Part shown: positions 44,561 to 53,173 of the stretch, piece by piece
How positions within the stretch are numbered: position 1 is the first letter of the stretch
Layout: every line of letters begins with the position of its first letter
Source of the DNA: Planctomycetota bacterium
GTDB lineage: Bacteria; Planctomycetota; JACOTG01; JAJDCM01
Assembly: GCA_029260825.1 (NCBI GenBank)
Contig: JAJDCM010000350.1
Location: 1-54,712 of the forward strand
Reading direction: 5' to 3'
DNA length: 54,712 nucleotides
Notes under the pieces: model-generated
Database searches by the model: none
What the model was told of the DNA's origin: nothing
What the model saw: only the letters and a program-made list of their open reading frames with translations
Translations under genes and position numbers: made by a program

Positions 44561-45865
44561 TCAGACCATTTGATTGCGAGCTGAGGGACCCGCAGAGGCA
44601 GACCTGGAACGAAAAAGCCCGGCGGTCAGAGCCACGCAACCGACCGCCCAGATGGACCAGAGATAGTTGAGGTGAACCATCTTGTTGAACGCAATGAACA
44701 CGACGTAGGAGACAAACGCCAGACGCATCACCCGGGGAACGTCCAGGAATTCCTCGTCGATCCGATGAGACCGCAAACCAAGGAGGACTATCCCGACGGA
44801 TATTCCAACGCCCAACCACAGGAAGAGAGGTCGGATCGACGGAGGCAGCAAGAACCAAAACGACGTGCTATCTCCCCCTCCATGGTTCGTCAGATAAAAA
44901 AGCACCGTTGCCGAGACAAAGGCGCTCGGATCCCAAACGACAAACGGCAAGATGATTCCGAGTGAAACCAACGAAAACGATCCGAAGAAAGACCGCCACC
45001 CCGTCTTTCGAAATAAAGCCAGCAGAACGACTCCAAAAAGAAAAGGAGCCGGCAGAAGCTTCGCCGCCTGAGCAAGCCCCAGAAACGCACCCGACAAGAT
45101 CAACTGCCTCCGGACAAGAAAGATACAACCAAAGACAAGAAACGTCGAAATCACGATATCCGTGACACCTGCCCTGAAAAGCTGTTCTCCCCAGTTCCAG
45201 ACCCCGAGAAATGCCACGGAGGAGAACAGCATTGCACACCATCGATCCTCGCGGTGAACCAACTCGCGGGTAAGAATCCCGACACCGATCAGGTTCAAAA
45301 GAAGAAGTACACCGTTTCCCCAGCGGATCGAATTGTGATCAGGAGACACCCACCGAAAGGGTTCATAGGTAGCAAACATGACCGGAAAATACGGGTAGCC
45401 ATAGGAATAACGCACCCCGTACATGTAGACATCTCTTCCCCGAACTTCTACATGAGGAAACTCGCGGCCAACCCGATAGCCAAGCTGGCTCCGGCAAGAA
45501 TAAGGATTTCTACCCGCACCAAAAAAAGCTCGGTCCGCTCGAAACGTATTCATCCCCACATCGATCAAAAGATCGATTGACGCTTCGCCTGTCTGGGCCC
45601 GAACAAACTCACGTCCGTGGCGAAAAACAAGAAGGCCCAAAACAAGGAAGAGAAAGACCTGGATGCCCCGTTTCGATGCATGCTGCCCCGCTCCAGAAAA
45701 AAGAGGCAATCGCCTGCACCGACTCGCCCCGAGCAAGACCCCACAAAGCAAGATCAGCACGCAAAACGTCGAGAAACCATATTCCCAGACGTGGCTGCAG
45801 AGCCAGTTGACCCCCAGCAGCCACACCCCAAGAAAGGTCATCCTTAAAGTGACCATAAACTCCAT
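44561..45865 (-). CDS. Polytopic membrane glycosyltransferase, GT87-like (DUF2029)
   Basis: 434 residues with about 10 hydrophobic segments. The first extracytoplasmic loop contains the acidic pattern of GT-C enzymes (IDLLIDVGMNTFRADRAFFGAGRNPYS), followed by YGVRYSYGYPYFPVMFATYEPFRWV and LSGAFLGLAQAAKLLPAPFLFGVVLLALFRKTG. These resemble the polyprenyl-phosphate mannose-dependent alpha-mannosyltransferase group (GT87). It probably transfers a sugar from a lipid-linked donor outside the membrane. The acceptor is unknown. It stands alone, divergent from the HEAT/vWA gene. Confidence 0.65.
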   Translation of the reverse strand: MEFMVTLRMTFLGVWLLGVNWLCSHVWEYGFSTFCVLILLCGVLLGASRCRRLPLFSGAGQHASKRGIQVFLFLVLGLLVFRHGREFVRAQTGEASIDLLIDVGMNTFRADRAFFGAGRNPYSCRSQLGYRVGREFPHVEVRGRDVYMYGVRYSYGYPYFPVMFATYEPFRWVSPDHNSIRWGNGVLLLLNLIGVGILTRELVHREDRWCAMLFSSVAFLGVWNWGEQLFRAGVTDIVISTFLVFGCIFLVRRQLILSGAFLGLAQAAKLLPAPFLFGVVLLALFRKTGWRSFFGSFSLVSLGIILPFVVWDPSAFVSATVLFYLTNHGGGDSTSFWFLLPPSIRPLFLWLGVGISVGIVLLGLRSHRIDEEFLDVPRVMRLAFVSYVVFIAFNKMVHLNYLWSIWAVGCVALTAGLFRSRSASAGPSARNQMV

Positions 45866-46032
45866 TACTGTCGTTGAATCAAGTTTTCCCTCTTGATCAA
45901 GACCCCATCACCATCATTTGTATCTCTTCCGCGTCAAATGAGCGAGCGAGAATCTCTCCTTTTTTTCGGTCCCCATCAGAAACCTACTGACAGATACCGC
46001 GACGCAAAAGGAGGTCTTCCCCAAGGTCGCTC

Positions 46033-46055
46033 TATAGGGGAGAATACCCCCTATA
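46033..46055. repeat. 8-bp inverted repeat upstream of the second HEAT/vWA gene
   Basis: TATAGGGG (46033-46040) and CCCCTATA (46048-46055) are perfect complements around a 7-nt loop AGAATAC, 53 nt before the start codon at 46108. It could be an operator or a leader hairpin. Confidence 0.6.
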
Positions 46056-46057
46056 CC

Positions 46058-46071
46058 TCATGGATCCATGA
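46058..46071. repeat. 14-bp perfect palindrome
   Basis: TCATGGATCCATGA is perfectly self-complementary and lies 2 nt after the neighbouring inverted repeat, in the gap between the divergent GT87-like and HEAT/vWA genes. Operator candidate. Confidence 0.55.
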
Positions 46072-46107
46072 TCAACACGAGAGACAGTCTCCGCCCGGGA
46101 AACAACC

Positions 46108-47868
46108 ATGACCCTATTAGCAACTCTTACCGGCATCTTGCTTTGCGTTCTTCAGCCAACCGAAAGAGAGCAATTGTCGACTCTTCTTCGGACCTTTCGC
46201 TCCAGCTCGCCGTCCGTAGCCGAACAGAGAGCCGCCCTGGCGCAAGCGCAAGGCGTGGACAGTCCAAGAGCAGTCCAGGCGATCCTTGAAGTTTTTCAGA
46301 TCCTCAACGAAGAGTCTTCTCGTCTTCAAAAGCGAATCCGGTCCGCCGCAAAGAGCTCAGGACGTCGGGACACCGGACTCGCTGAAATGCGAAGGAAAGT
46401 CCGCCCGCTACTGGCAATGCAACAAGACATCGTCAACATGCTGCGCGCCATGAAGAACAAGGATACCCACAAGTTCTTCTTCGAAGAGGTCATCGGCAAT
46501 GGAAAGGTGCACCTCACCATCCGAACCGTCGCCCTGGTTACGATGGGGACCAACCTCCCTGATAGCCCTCAGTCCGCGAATCAACTCGTCAAGATTTTCA
46601 CGAAACTAGAATCCATGGCGCTCCCCCTGGAAAAGAAACGTCGCCAGGCTATTCACTCGATGGACAAGAAACCGGTGGCCGAACTGCGTCGAGATCTCGA
46701 TCCCATCCGACGTTTCCAGGACAGAATCCTCACCGCACTCCTGTCTCTCTCAAATCCGGAGACTCTCTCCTGGCTGTTCGAGAACACGATCGAGAACTTC
46801 CGGATCCCTTTGAGCCTTCGAGTTTCCCTCATTCAGAGCAACAGTCAAAACAACGTCATATCAATTCCTGCAATCGTGAAGAGCCTCGAGGATGCCAGAG
46901 ATCCGGGAGCGATCGCCATCCTGCTTCGCGGCATCGCCAGGTCCGGCAAACGGGGTCAAGAGGCGGGCATCTTGGTGATCTCGTTCCTTTCCCACGAAGA
47001 CGAAACCGTCCGGGAACAAGCGGCCTACACCCTCTCAAAGCTTGCTCTTCCTGATTCCATTCAGCCCCTACTTGATCGACTGGAACACGAGGAGGGCCGT
47101 ACGCTTCACCGAATGATCCAGGCCCTGGAGGTCATTACCGGGCAAAACCACGGGACTCGCATCAAGGCGTGGAAGCAATGGTTTTCCGACCGAGGACAAG
47201 CCTATCTCAACGGAACCGTTCCTCTTGGCAAGGGGACCGGCACGGGCAGCGAAGAAGTCACTCGAGGCTACTATTTCGGGATCCCTCAGATCGGCCAATC
47301 CATCGTCTACGTCATTGACGTATCCGGCTCCATGAATGAGTCGATGGATTTTGCCGGAAAGGGAAGAAGAACCCAGAAGGCTAAAGATGGAGAAACAAGC
47401 CGTCTTGACGCCTGCAAGACCGAACTGACTCAAGCCCTTCGCGCCCTGCCGAGCAACACCCGATTCAATATCATCTACTACAGTGATGTCGCTCGCATCT
47501 ACTCGAAGAAGATGGGAAAGGCCTCTGAGTCTACTCTGCGCGCCGCTAGCAAATGGGTCAATCAACTCGAGGCCGGTGGTGCCACGAATATCTACGATGC
47601 CCTCGATGCTGCCTTTGCCCTTGCCGGAAACGGAACGACCGACAAGTACTACAATCCAATCGTAGAAACCGTGTTTCTTCTGACGGACGGGAAGCCCCAG
47701 CTACCCAATGGCGCCATGGACAACACAGAACGAATCCGGGCAGCGGTTCGCCGGTGGAATCCCTATGGAAAGCTCGTGATCCATACGATCGGGATGGGCG
47801 CAGGAGTCAACGAAGACTTCCTGAAGAATCTCGCCCTCGAAAACGGCGGGCGCTACGTTCCCCGGTAA
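46108..47868 (+). CDS. Secreted HEAT-repeat and von Willebrand A domain protein (paralogue)
   Basis: 586 residues from ATG 46108. The N-terminal signal segment is short (MTLLATLTGILLCVLQ). A helical region follows (about 20-345), with HEAT-like repeats clearest at 255-345 (ISFLSHEDETVREQAAYTLSKLALPDSIQPLLDRLEHEEG). The linker TRIKAWKQWFSDRGQAYLNG parallels that of the gene at 10875-12506. The vWA domain has an intact metal site: D404-x-S406-x-S408 (YVIDVSGSM), T in GGATNIYDALDAAF and D in FLLTDGKP. It probably binds a protein or surface ligand in the periplasm. The convergent stop is 3 nt away. Confidence 0.8.
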   Translation: MTLLATLTGILLCVLQPTEREQLSTLLRTFRSSSPSVAEQRAALAQAQGVDSPRAVQAILEVFQILNEESSRLQKRIRSAAKSSGRRDTGLAEMRRKVRPLLAMQQDIVNMLRAMKNKDTHKFFFEEVIGNGKVHLTIRTVALVTMGTNLPDSPQSANQLVKIFTKLESMALPLEKKRRQAIHSMDKKPVAELRRDLDPIRRFQDRILTALLSLSNPETLSWLFENTIENFRIPLSLRVSLIQSNSQNNVISIPAIVKSLEDARDPGAIAILLRGIARSGKRGQEAGILVISFLSHEDETVREQAAYTLSKLALPDSIQPLLDRLEHEEGRTLHRMIQALEVITGQNHGTRIKAWKQWFSDRGQAYLNGTVPLGKGTGTGSEEVTRGYYFGIPQIGQSIVYVIDVSGSMNESMDFAGKGRRTQKAKDGETSRLDACKTELTQALRALPSNTRFNIIYYSDVARIYSKKMGKASESTLRAASKWVNQLEAGGATNIYDALDAAFALAGNGTTDKYYNPIVETVFLLTDGKPQLPNGAMDNTERIRAAVRRWNPYGKLVIHTIGMGAGVNEDFLKNLALENGGRYVPR

Positions 47869-47871
47869 TCG

Positions 47872-48828
47872 TCAATCTGTGGCCTTCAGCGAGTCAAGAG
47901 AGACCTGGTACAGATCTCGTTGCTCGTTGGAAAAGCGAATCTCCCCATCATTGACCCAGCAGACCCCTTCGACTTGACGGGTGTCTGACATGGGAAGCAG
48001 GATCTTTCTTGACCTTCCTGAGAGCCAGTCGTCTCCCGTCTTTGGGCGAGCGAAGACCCATAGCGAAGAGTAAGTCAACACACACAAGTGGTTGGAGTCT
48101 GGCGAAAGGCGCGCTGACGTTGGCACATCGAAATCCGGATGGATCGACACAAGCTTCGCAACGTTGACCCGATCAGAATACTCCGTATCTAACCGGTATA
48201 GCTTCGTTCCCCCTACGGTGACGCCAATGCGATTTCGATGCTTGGAAAGAAGGTAGATCTTCTCATCCGAAAAGAAAAACCCTTCGCAATCAAACTGCAA
48301 TCGGCTCGGCGGAAATTCATCTTGATCGGGATAGGCAACGGGAATGAATTTGAGGACTCGCGCTTTCGTGGTTACTCGAGGATTGGGCTCCCGGACTACA
48401 TAGATGCCAAGATCTCTCCTCGCATTCAGATTGTTGCCAAGATCGGCAATGTAGATGGAACCATCGTGAACAGCAATGTCTTCCCAGTCGACATTGTGAG
48501 CCCCCAAAACCTCAAGCCCGGGCCAAAGCTCCTTCTTCCCTTTCTCACTCCCTCCACCCTTTTTCTTGTTCTCGACCCGGAAAGCCGCTCTTGCGGAATC
48601 CGGCATGATCACTCGCCCTTTTCCATCCAGAGCGAACAGGCGTGGATCGCTTCCACTATCGTTGTGCACCCACCAGACGTCCTGGTACGTGACACTCTTT
48701 GCAATTCCACTCATCTCATTGACGGGTGGGTGCAAAACCTTGCCAATGTGCCTGATTGACTCATCCGCACCGGAAGCGGGCAAAGAAAAACAAAAGACAA
48801 GAAAAACAAACGTCGGCAAAGTGGTCAT
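47872..48828 (-). CDS. Secreted beta-propeller-like protein of unknown function
   Basis: 318 residues from ATG 48828 (MTTLPTFVFLVFCFSLPASGADES), which gives a clean signal peptide; the frame is open further upstream into the PiT gene. The body shows propeller-like strands (MSGIAKSVTYQDVWWVHNDSGSDPRLFALDGKGRVI, DWEDIAVHDGSIYIADLGNNLNARRDLGIYVV, LQFDCEGFFFSDEKIYLLSKHR, SARLSPDSNHLCVLTYSSLWVF, VEGVCWVNDGEIRFSNEQRDLYQVSLDS). These resemble secreted SdiA-regulated or esterase-like-phytase propellers, in which EG and ED acidic pairs bind calcium. No catalytic assignment is possible. Confidence 0.65.
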   Translation of the reverse strand: MTTLPTFVFLVFCFSLPASGADESIRHIGKVLHPPVNEMSGIAKSVTYQDVWWVHNDSGSDPRLFALDGKGRVIMPDSARAAFRVENKKKGGGSEKGKKELWPGLEVLGAHNVDWEDIAVHDGSIYIADLGNNLNARRDLGIYVVREPNPRVTTKARVLKFIPVAYPDQDEFPPSRLQFDCEGFFFSDEKIYLLSKHRNRIGVTVGGTKLYRLDTEYSDRVNVAKLVSIHPDFDVPTSARLSPDSNHLCVLTYSSLWVFARPKTGDDWLSGRSRKILLPMSDTRQVEGVCWVNDGEIRFSNEQRDLYQVSLDSLKATD

Positions 48829-48881
48829 CAACCGGGACAAAAGAGATTCCTTCCGAGCTACAGCCCGTTTTCCTGCGAGCC

Positions 48882-49982
48882 TTACGTGAGAATTCGCCAG
48901 GAAACCCAACCGATCATTCCCGCTACTGGCAATGTGGTGACCCAGGCCAGAAGGATCTGTCCAACGACTCCTCCTCGAACCTGACGATTCGCGAGACCGA
49001 TACCAAAGAGGCTTCCGCAAGACACATGGGTCGTACTCACCGGAACACCGAAACGAGACGCGAAGATCACGAGAAACGAGGTGACCAGGTTCGCGGTGAA
49101 GGCTTGCCCGTCGTTCATGGTGGTGATTCGCTCACTCATCGTGTGAGCCACCCGGCGAGCCGCAAGGAGTCCGCCGAGCACAATCACGACTCCGATCATC
49201 AGGAGCGAGCTTCCAGAACCCAGGGCACCGGCGGCGATCAAAAGCGCAGCCATCTTGGGCGTGTCATTGAGTCCCCGAGCAAAACTCGCCGCACCGGCGG
49301 AGACAAAGTGCGCAACATCCAGAACCCGTTGAGCGTCGATCCCGACGAACTTCCCATCATATCGCTCTGCACAAGATCCAACATCTCCCTCCACGACTGA
49401 AATCGCGGGACCGTTCATCATGACCTGTCCAGCCGCAGCTGGAGACAATGACGTGACCTGACCATCGACGCAAACACAGGAGTTCCGTGTCACTCCAAGG
49501 CGCTTTCTTTGCCATCGAAAGTAGAGATAGAGGGGAAGCGAAAGCACCAGGGCAAGAAGAGGGGCGACAAGCAACGGAACCACAAAGGCACTCGCCAGGG
49601 CCGAAAAGTGAAGAGCGTGAGCGGATAGACCGACTCCAGCAATGGCCCCCACCAGGGAATGTGTCGTCGAGATCGGCATCGAAATTCGAGTGGCCATGAG
49701 AACGGTAAGGCATGCGGCGAGACCCACACACGCCAAGAACTCGGGAGCCGCGAGCACTTCCGCGTCGACGAGTCCCTTGCCGCTGAATTTTTTGATCAGT
49801 CCACCCGCCAGCAGCATGGCCGCGAGCGAACCGAGAAAAGTCGTGACCGCAGCGAAGTAGAGTGCCGTCTTGACCGAAAGAGTCTTACCACCAATCAATG
49901 TGGCGACGCCCTTGGAGTTATCATTGGCACCGTTGGCAAATGCTAGACCCAAAGCAGCCAGAAAGAGCAATGCAGTGATCAA
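48882..49982 (-). CDS. PiT-family inorganic phosphate transporter
   Basis: 366 residues from TTG 49982, with GGTGGAGGAG upstream. The duplicated PiT signature is seen as GANDNSKGVATLIGGK (18-33) and ARGLNDTPKMAALL in the second half. The paired SMPISTTHSLVGAIAGVG and GVPVSTTHVSCGSLFGIG helices also match. A soluble central loop contains C-V-C and another Cys (NSCVCVDG, VGSCAERYDG). Low-affinity uptake of phosphate (as metal complex) by proton or sodium symport across the inner membrane. No PhoU-like partner is adjacent. Confidence 0.92.
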   Translation of the reverse strand: MITALLFLAALGLAFANGANDNSKGVATLIGGKTLSVKTALYFAAVTTFLGSLAAMLLAGGLIKKFSGKGLVDAEVLAAPEFLACVGLAACLTVLMATRISMPISTTHSLVGAIAGVGLSAHALHFSALASAFVVPLLVAPLLALVLSLPLYLYFRWQRKRLGVTRNSCVCVDGQVTSLSPAAAGQVMMNGPAISVVEGDVGSCAERYDGKFVGIDAQRVLDVAHFVSAGAASFARGLNDTPKMAALLIAAGALGSGSSLLMIGVVIVLGGLLAARRVAHTMSERITTMNDGQAFTANLVTSFLVIFASRFGVPVSTTHVSCGSLFGIGLANRQVRGGVVGQILLAWVTTLPVAGMIGWVSWRILT

Positions 49983-50011
49983 TTTTCCGCTCCTCCACCA
50001 AACTTGAACCC

Positions 50012-50027
50012 CTCCTCAGACGAGGAG
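50012..50027 (-). terminator. Short GC-rich hairpin between the CYTH and PiT genes
   Basis: CTCCTC (50012-50017) and GAGGAG (50022-50027) flank a 4-nt loop, 35 nt after the CYTH gene stop and 30 nt before the PiT start. There is no T-run. It may attenuate read-through into the transporter gene, or be chance. Confidence 0.3.
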
Positions 50028-50061
50028 AGCTCAATCTATCGCCCGGATGCAACTGGAAATC

Positions 50062-50622
50062 CTACGATCCTGACGAATGATTGTCTCCTTTTCCCGGTGA
50101 CGCGGCCTCAGTTTCCCGCGAAAGGAGGTCGACGTAGGCAACATTTATCAGATCCTCGTCCTCGATCTCCAGCGCTCCCATGAGATGTTTCACCTCAGCT
50201 TCCCCTTCTTCTACGGATTGATCCGGGCGAAGAACGACTTCGAGCTCAAGAAAAGATCCCAACCCTTCGACCTCATCCAGGTGAATCCGAGTCTGACCCG
50301 ACCAATAGACGGTTCGATGCTTCCTGACTTTCGCCCGCACCCCGAGGGCATTCCGTAGGCACTCATGGAGTTGATCGGGAGCATCGATTGGAGTTCGGAC
50401 ATAGGAAGACGTTACCAGCCCCTCCGAATCAGGCCTCTCATAGTAAATGAGCTCTGCCCTCCCTCCTCCGAACTGCCGAAGCTTCAATCGCCCCTTCGTA
50501 CAGGAGAAGAAGGTATCCGTCTGATCGAGATGTTCCGGCCTCCGGGTGGCAAGGGCAGATGCCAGCTCCTGGAGCCTCTTGGGCAGCCTGGCCCGAGCTT
50601 TGATTTCAACGTTCCTGGGCAA
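50062..50622 (-). CDS. CYTH-domain protein (class IV adenylate cyclase / triphosphatase type)
   Basis: 186 residues from TTG 50622, with GGAGG 7 nt upstream. The N-terminal signature NVEIKAR (4-10) is the ExExK-type metal/triphosphate motif of CYTH proteins, here with E6 and K8. Other tunnel strands are GRLKLRQFGGGRAELIYYERPD, VRKHRTVYWSGQTRIHLDEVEGLGSFLELEVVL, and YVDLL. Such proteins hydrolyse inorganic or thiamine triphosphate, or cyclise ATP; motif content does not separate these. Cytoplasmic. It lies in a minus-strand series with the GNAT and PiT genes. Confidence 0.87.
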   Translation of the reverse strand: MPRNVEIKARARLPKRLQELASALATRRPEHLDQTDTFFSCTKGRLKLRQFGGGRAELIYYERPDSEGLVTSSYVRTPIDAPDQLHECLRNALGVRAKVRKHRTVYWSGQTRIHLDEVEGLGSFLELEVVLRPDQSVEEGEAEVKHLMGALEIEDEDLINVAYVDLLSRETEAASPGKGDNHSSGS

Positions 50623-50706
50623 GATATCCTCCGTTTCCTGTTTGCATCGACTCGAGGATCATGAGGTCCACGGATTTCAGGGGTTTGCTCGACAGGTCTT
50701 CCTGAT

Positions 50707-51261
50707 TCAATCGTCATCGCATCCGGGTCGACAAACGGCATATTCGACCGTCTCCATCCCATCCTCCACTCCGTGCCCGGACTGCTTCATGCCCAGTTTC
50801 TCCATGACCTTCACCGATGCATCCAGCTGGGGAAAAGTTTGGGCGGTAACACGCCTCACTCTCTTACTGAACGCCCACTCGATGAGCCGGGCCACTCCCT
50901 CGGGAGCATAGCCGTGCCTCTGAAATTCGGGAAGAATGGCATAACCACATTCAACGACCCCATCGAGACCTGGAGGACCCTTGAAACCTCCATTCCCGAT
51001 CAGGACTCTCTCCTTTCCTTCCTCAACCCGGACAAACAACCACATCCACCACACCGATTCATCCGGGTGCTTTCCGATCCTGTTCATCAAATAGTCAAGC
51101 GCATCCACGAGAAGCTCCGGTGGCCATTCTTCCGTGACCCGAGCTGTCAGGAGCTCACCAAGACGATTCGAATCAAAGGACGCCGCAGCGGCAAGCATAT
51201 CGGGAGTAGGCGCAACGAGCTCAAGGCGCGAGGTGCCTAGGCAGAATGGGCCGGATTCCAT
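50707..51261 (-). CDS. GNAT-family N-acetyltransferase (RimJ/RimL-like)
   Basis: 184 residues from ATG 51261, with AGGAGAG upstream. The pattern is GNAT: TSRLELVAPTPDMLAAA at the start, then WWMWLFVRVEEGKERVLIGNGGFKGPPGLDGVVECGYAILPEFQRHGYAPEGVARLIEWAF, where FQRHGYAPEG is the acetyl-CoA-binding Q-x-x-G-x-A loop. VKVMEKLGMKQSGHGVEDG is the usual C-terminal strand. Acceptor unknown (protein N-terminus or small molecule). Confidence 0.88.
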   Translation of the reverse strand: MESGPFCLGTSRLELVAPTPDMLAAAASFDSNRLGELLTARVTEEWPPELLVDALDYLMNRIGKHPDESVWWMWLFVRVEEGKERVLIGNGGFKGPPGLDGVVECGYAILPEFQRHGYAPEGVARLIEWAFSKRVRRVTAQTFPQLDASVKVMEKLGMKQSGHGVEDGMETVEYAVCRPGCDDD

Positions 51262-51453
51262 AACGTCTCTCTCCTGAATTGATGATCGCCAAAGAAATAC
51301 AGTACCCTAACCTGGACGATTCATGAAGGTCGTCCAGGGCCAACGAAAACGGTCTTCCGTCAACCAAACCGTGACGTCCCGCGTCGACCGCTGCTATCCT
51401 GGGGCCTCAATTGCTGCCGCTCCCTTACTCTTCCAGGCAAAAAGGAGATCATC

Positions 51454-53145
51454 ATGGTTCGCCTTTCGCTCTCGATTATCCTCCTGCTGGGGCTCATCGG
51501 CTCAAGCCCCTCGCATCGGACGATTTCTGACCTCTATCAGCCAGGCGATGAACGAGGGTGGATCTTCAAGAGCGACGGGGAGCGCATCGGCGACCACTGG
51601 TTTCGCTACGACGGCCCCGCCGAATTCGCCGGACGCTCCGGAGTTCACCGATTTAGCAGCCGGACTCGCCTTTCCAGTGACACCGGTGTCGGCATAATCG
51701 AACAGCTGTATGCCTCCGAGCTTCTGACCCGGGAAGACGGACGCCCGATCTATCACCGCCTCACCGCGAAGATCGGAGACAACACCCAGAGCGCTGAACT
51801 AACTTTTGTGCAAGACAACAAGGCCGAAGCGGTCATCGTTCAAGGGCAATCAAAACGGAAGCTCACCGTGGACGCTCCTGGCGATGCCTACATCCAGGCA
51901 AATAATTTCATCGGCTACTTTGATCTCCTTCTGGGGCTCTCGCCTCCCGGGGAAGGGTCTCCCATCAACGTGACATTATTCTCGGGCAACAGCCTACAAG
52001 CCCTCCCGTATCAGGCTCGATGGATTCAGGACAGCTCGACGGACGAGGGAGGCATTGTTCTCAAAGACTCCCTGGGTGAAACGATTCACCTGGGGAAAGA
52101 TGGACACCTGCAAAAGATCGAGGTCACGGCGCAAAAGCTGGTCATCATGCAAACCAAGGATGTCCTCGAACCCTTCACCATCGAGGCAAAGGAGGTGATC
52201 GCTCCATCTCCTGACTTCTTGTACGAAGACGTTGTCGTTCAACATGGCAACGTTTCGCTTGCCGGATCCTTGACACGCTTGAAAGAAAGCCAGGGAAAAC
52301 TTCCAGCCGTCTTCTTCATCTCCGGATCCGGCTTGCAGGATCGTCACGGTTATTCGTCCGGAATTGACACAGGAACTCACGAAATCCTCGACGCAGTTAC
52401 CCGCGCGGGATTCGCCGTCCTTCGCGTGGACGATCGGGGAGCAGGAGATAGCAAAGGCCCCACATCAGGGATGAGTTACGATGACCTTGTCGAAGATGCC
52501 CGGGCCTGTTTGCAGTTTCTCTTCAAACACAAGGACGTTGACCCGACCAAGGTCAGCCTGATCGGCCACAGCGAGGGAGGAGTCACCGCTCCCATTCTTG
52601 CGGCGGAGGAACCACGAATTCTCGCCATTGCTTTGATGGCTTCCACCGGGCGTCCTCTTGCCGACGTCATGATGGATCAAAACGACGCGGCTCTCGAGAA
52701 TTCCGGCGTCACAGGAGAAGAAAAGAAGAAACAACTTGCGCAAATCCGGGCGATTTTTGACCGCATCGCCACCGACGAAGTCATTGAACCCGAGTCGGTT
52801 CCAAAGGACCTGCGTCAAGTCCTCCAGATGCTCCCCTGGCTGAGGAGCCATGCTCGCCAAGACCCCAGCAAGAACATCACAAAAGTGACTTGCCCCATTC
52901 TCATCTTGCAGGGAGGAAAGGACTTCCAGGTATCGCCGGAGAAAGATGCAAAACCTCTGGTGGAGGCACTCTCGGCAGCCGGGCACCCCAACTACGAGAT
53001 GCAGCTCTTTCCGGAACTGGATCATCTGTTCAAGAAGGCGCCCGGAAAAAAGTCTCAATTTGCTGATTACCTGACGGACCGCCCCATCGACTCCGGGTTC
53101 CTTTTCGTCTTAACTGCATGGCTGAAAAAACAAGCCAAGAAATAG
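51454..53145 (+). CDS. Secreted alpha/beta hydrolase
   Basis: 563 residues from ATG 51454, preceded by AAAAAGGAGATC. Signal peptide MVRLSLSIILLLGLIGSSPS. An N-terminal beta-rich domain of about 250 residues (DGERIGDHWFRYDGPAEFAG, a DUF-like region) precedes the hydrolase fold. The triad appears complete: S373 in IGHSEGG, D490 in LQGGKDFQV and H524 in PELDHLF. The oxyanion-side segment is PAVFFISGSGLQDRHG, and LRVDDRGAGDSKGP is typical of the dienelactone-hydrolase/S9-like group. It is probably a periplasmic esterase or peptidase; the substrate is unknown. The next gene follows after 28 nt. Confidence 0.88.
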   Translation: MVRLSLSIILLLGLIGSSPSHRTISDLYQPGDERGWIFKSDGERIGDHWFRYDGPAEFAGRSGVHRFSSRTRLSSDTGVGIIEQLYASELLTREDGRPIYHRLTAKIGDNTQSAELTFVQDNKAEAVIVQGQSKRKLTVDAPGDAYIQANNFIGYFDLLLGLSPPGEGSPINVTLFSGNSLQALPYQARWIQDSSTDEGGIVLKDSLGETIHLGKDGHLQKIEVTAQKLVIMQTKDVLEPFTIEAKEVIAPSPDFLYEDVVVQHGNVSLAGSLTRLKESQGKLPAVFFISGSGLQDRHGYSSGIDTGTHEILDAVTRAGFAVLRVDDRGAGDSKGPTSGMSYDDLVEDARACLQFLFKHKDVDPTKVSLIGHSEGGVTAPILAAEEPRILAIALMASTGRPLADVMMDQNDAALENSGVTGEEKKKQLAQIRAIFDRIATDEVIEPESVPKDLRQVLQMLPWLRSHARQDPSKNITKVTCPILILQGGKDFQVSPEKDAKPLVEALSAAGHPNYEMQLFPELDHLFKKAPGKKSQFADYLTDRPIDSGFLFVLTAWLKKQAKK

Positions 53146-53173
53146 ACATCGCACTGTCTTAGTTGGAGCCCCC

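Noticed and set aside
44432-44573. Small basic plus-strand open frame before the GT87-like stop
   Set aside because: No clear ribosome binding site, overlap with a convergent gene end, and composition explained by local AT-richness; left as part of the intergenic entry.
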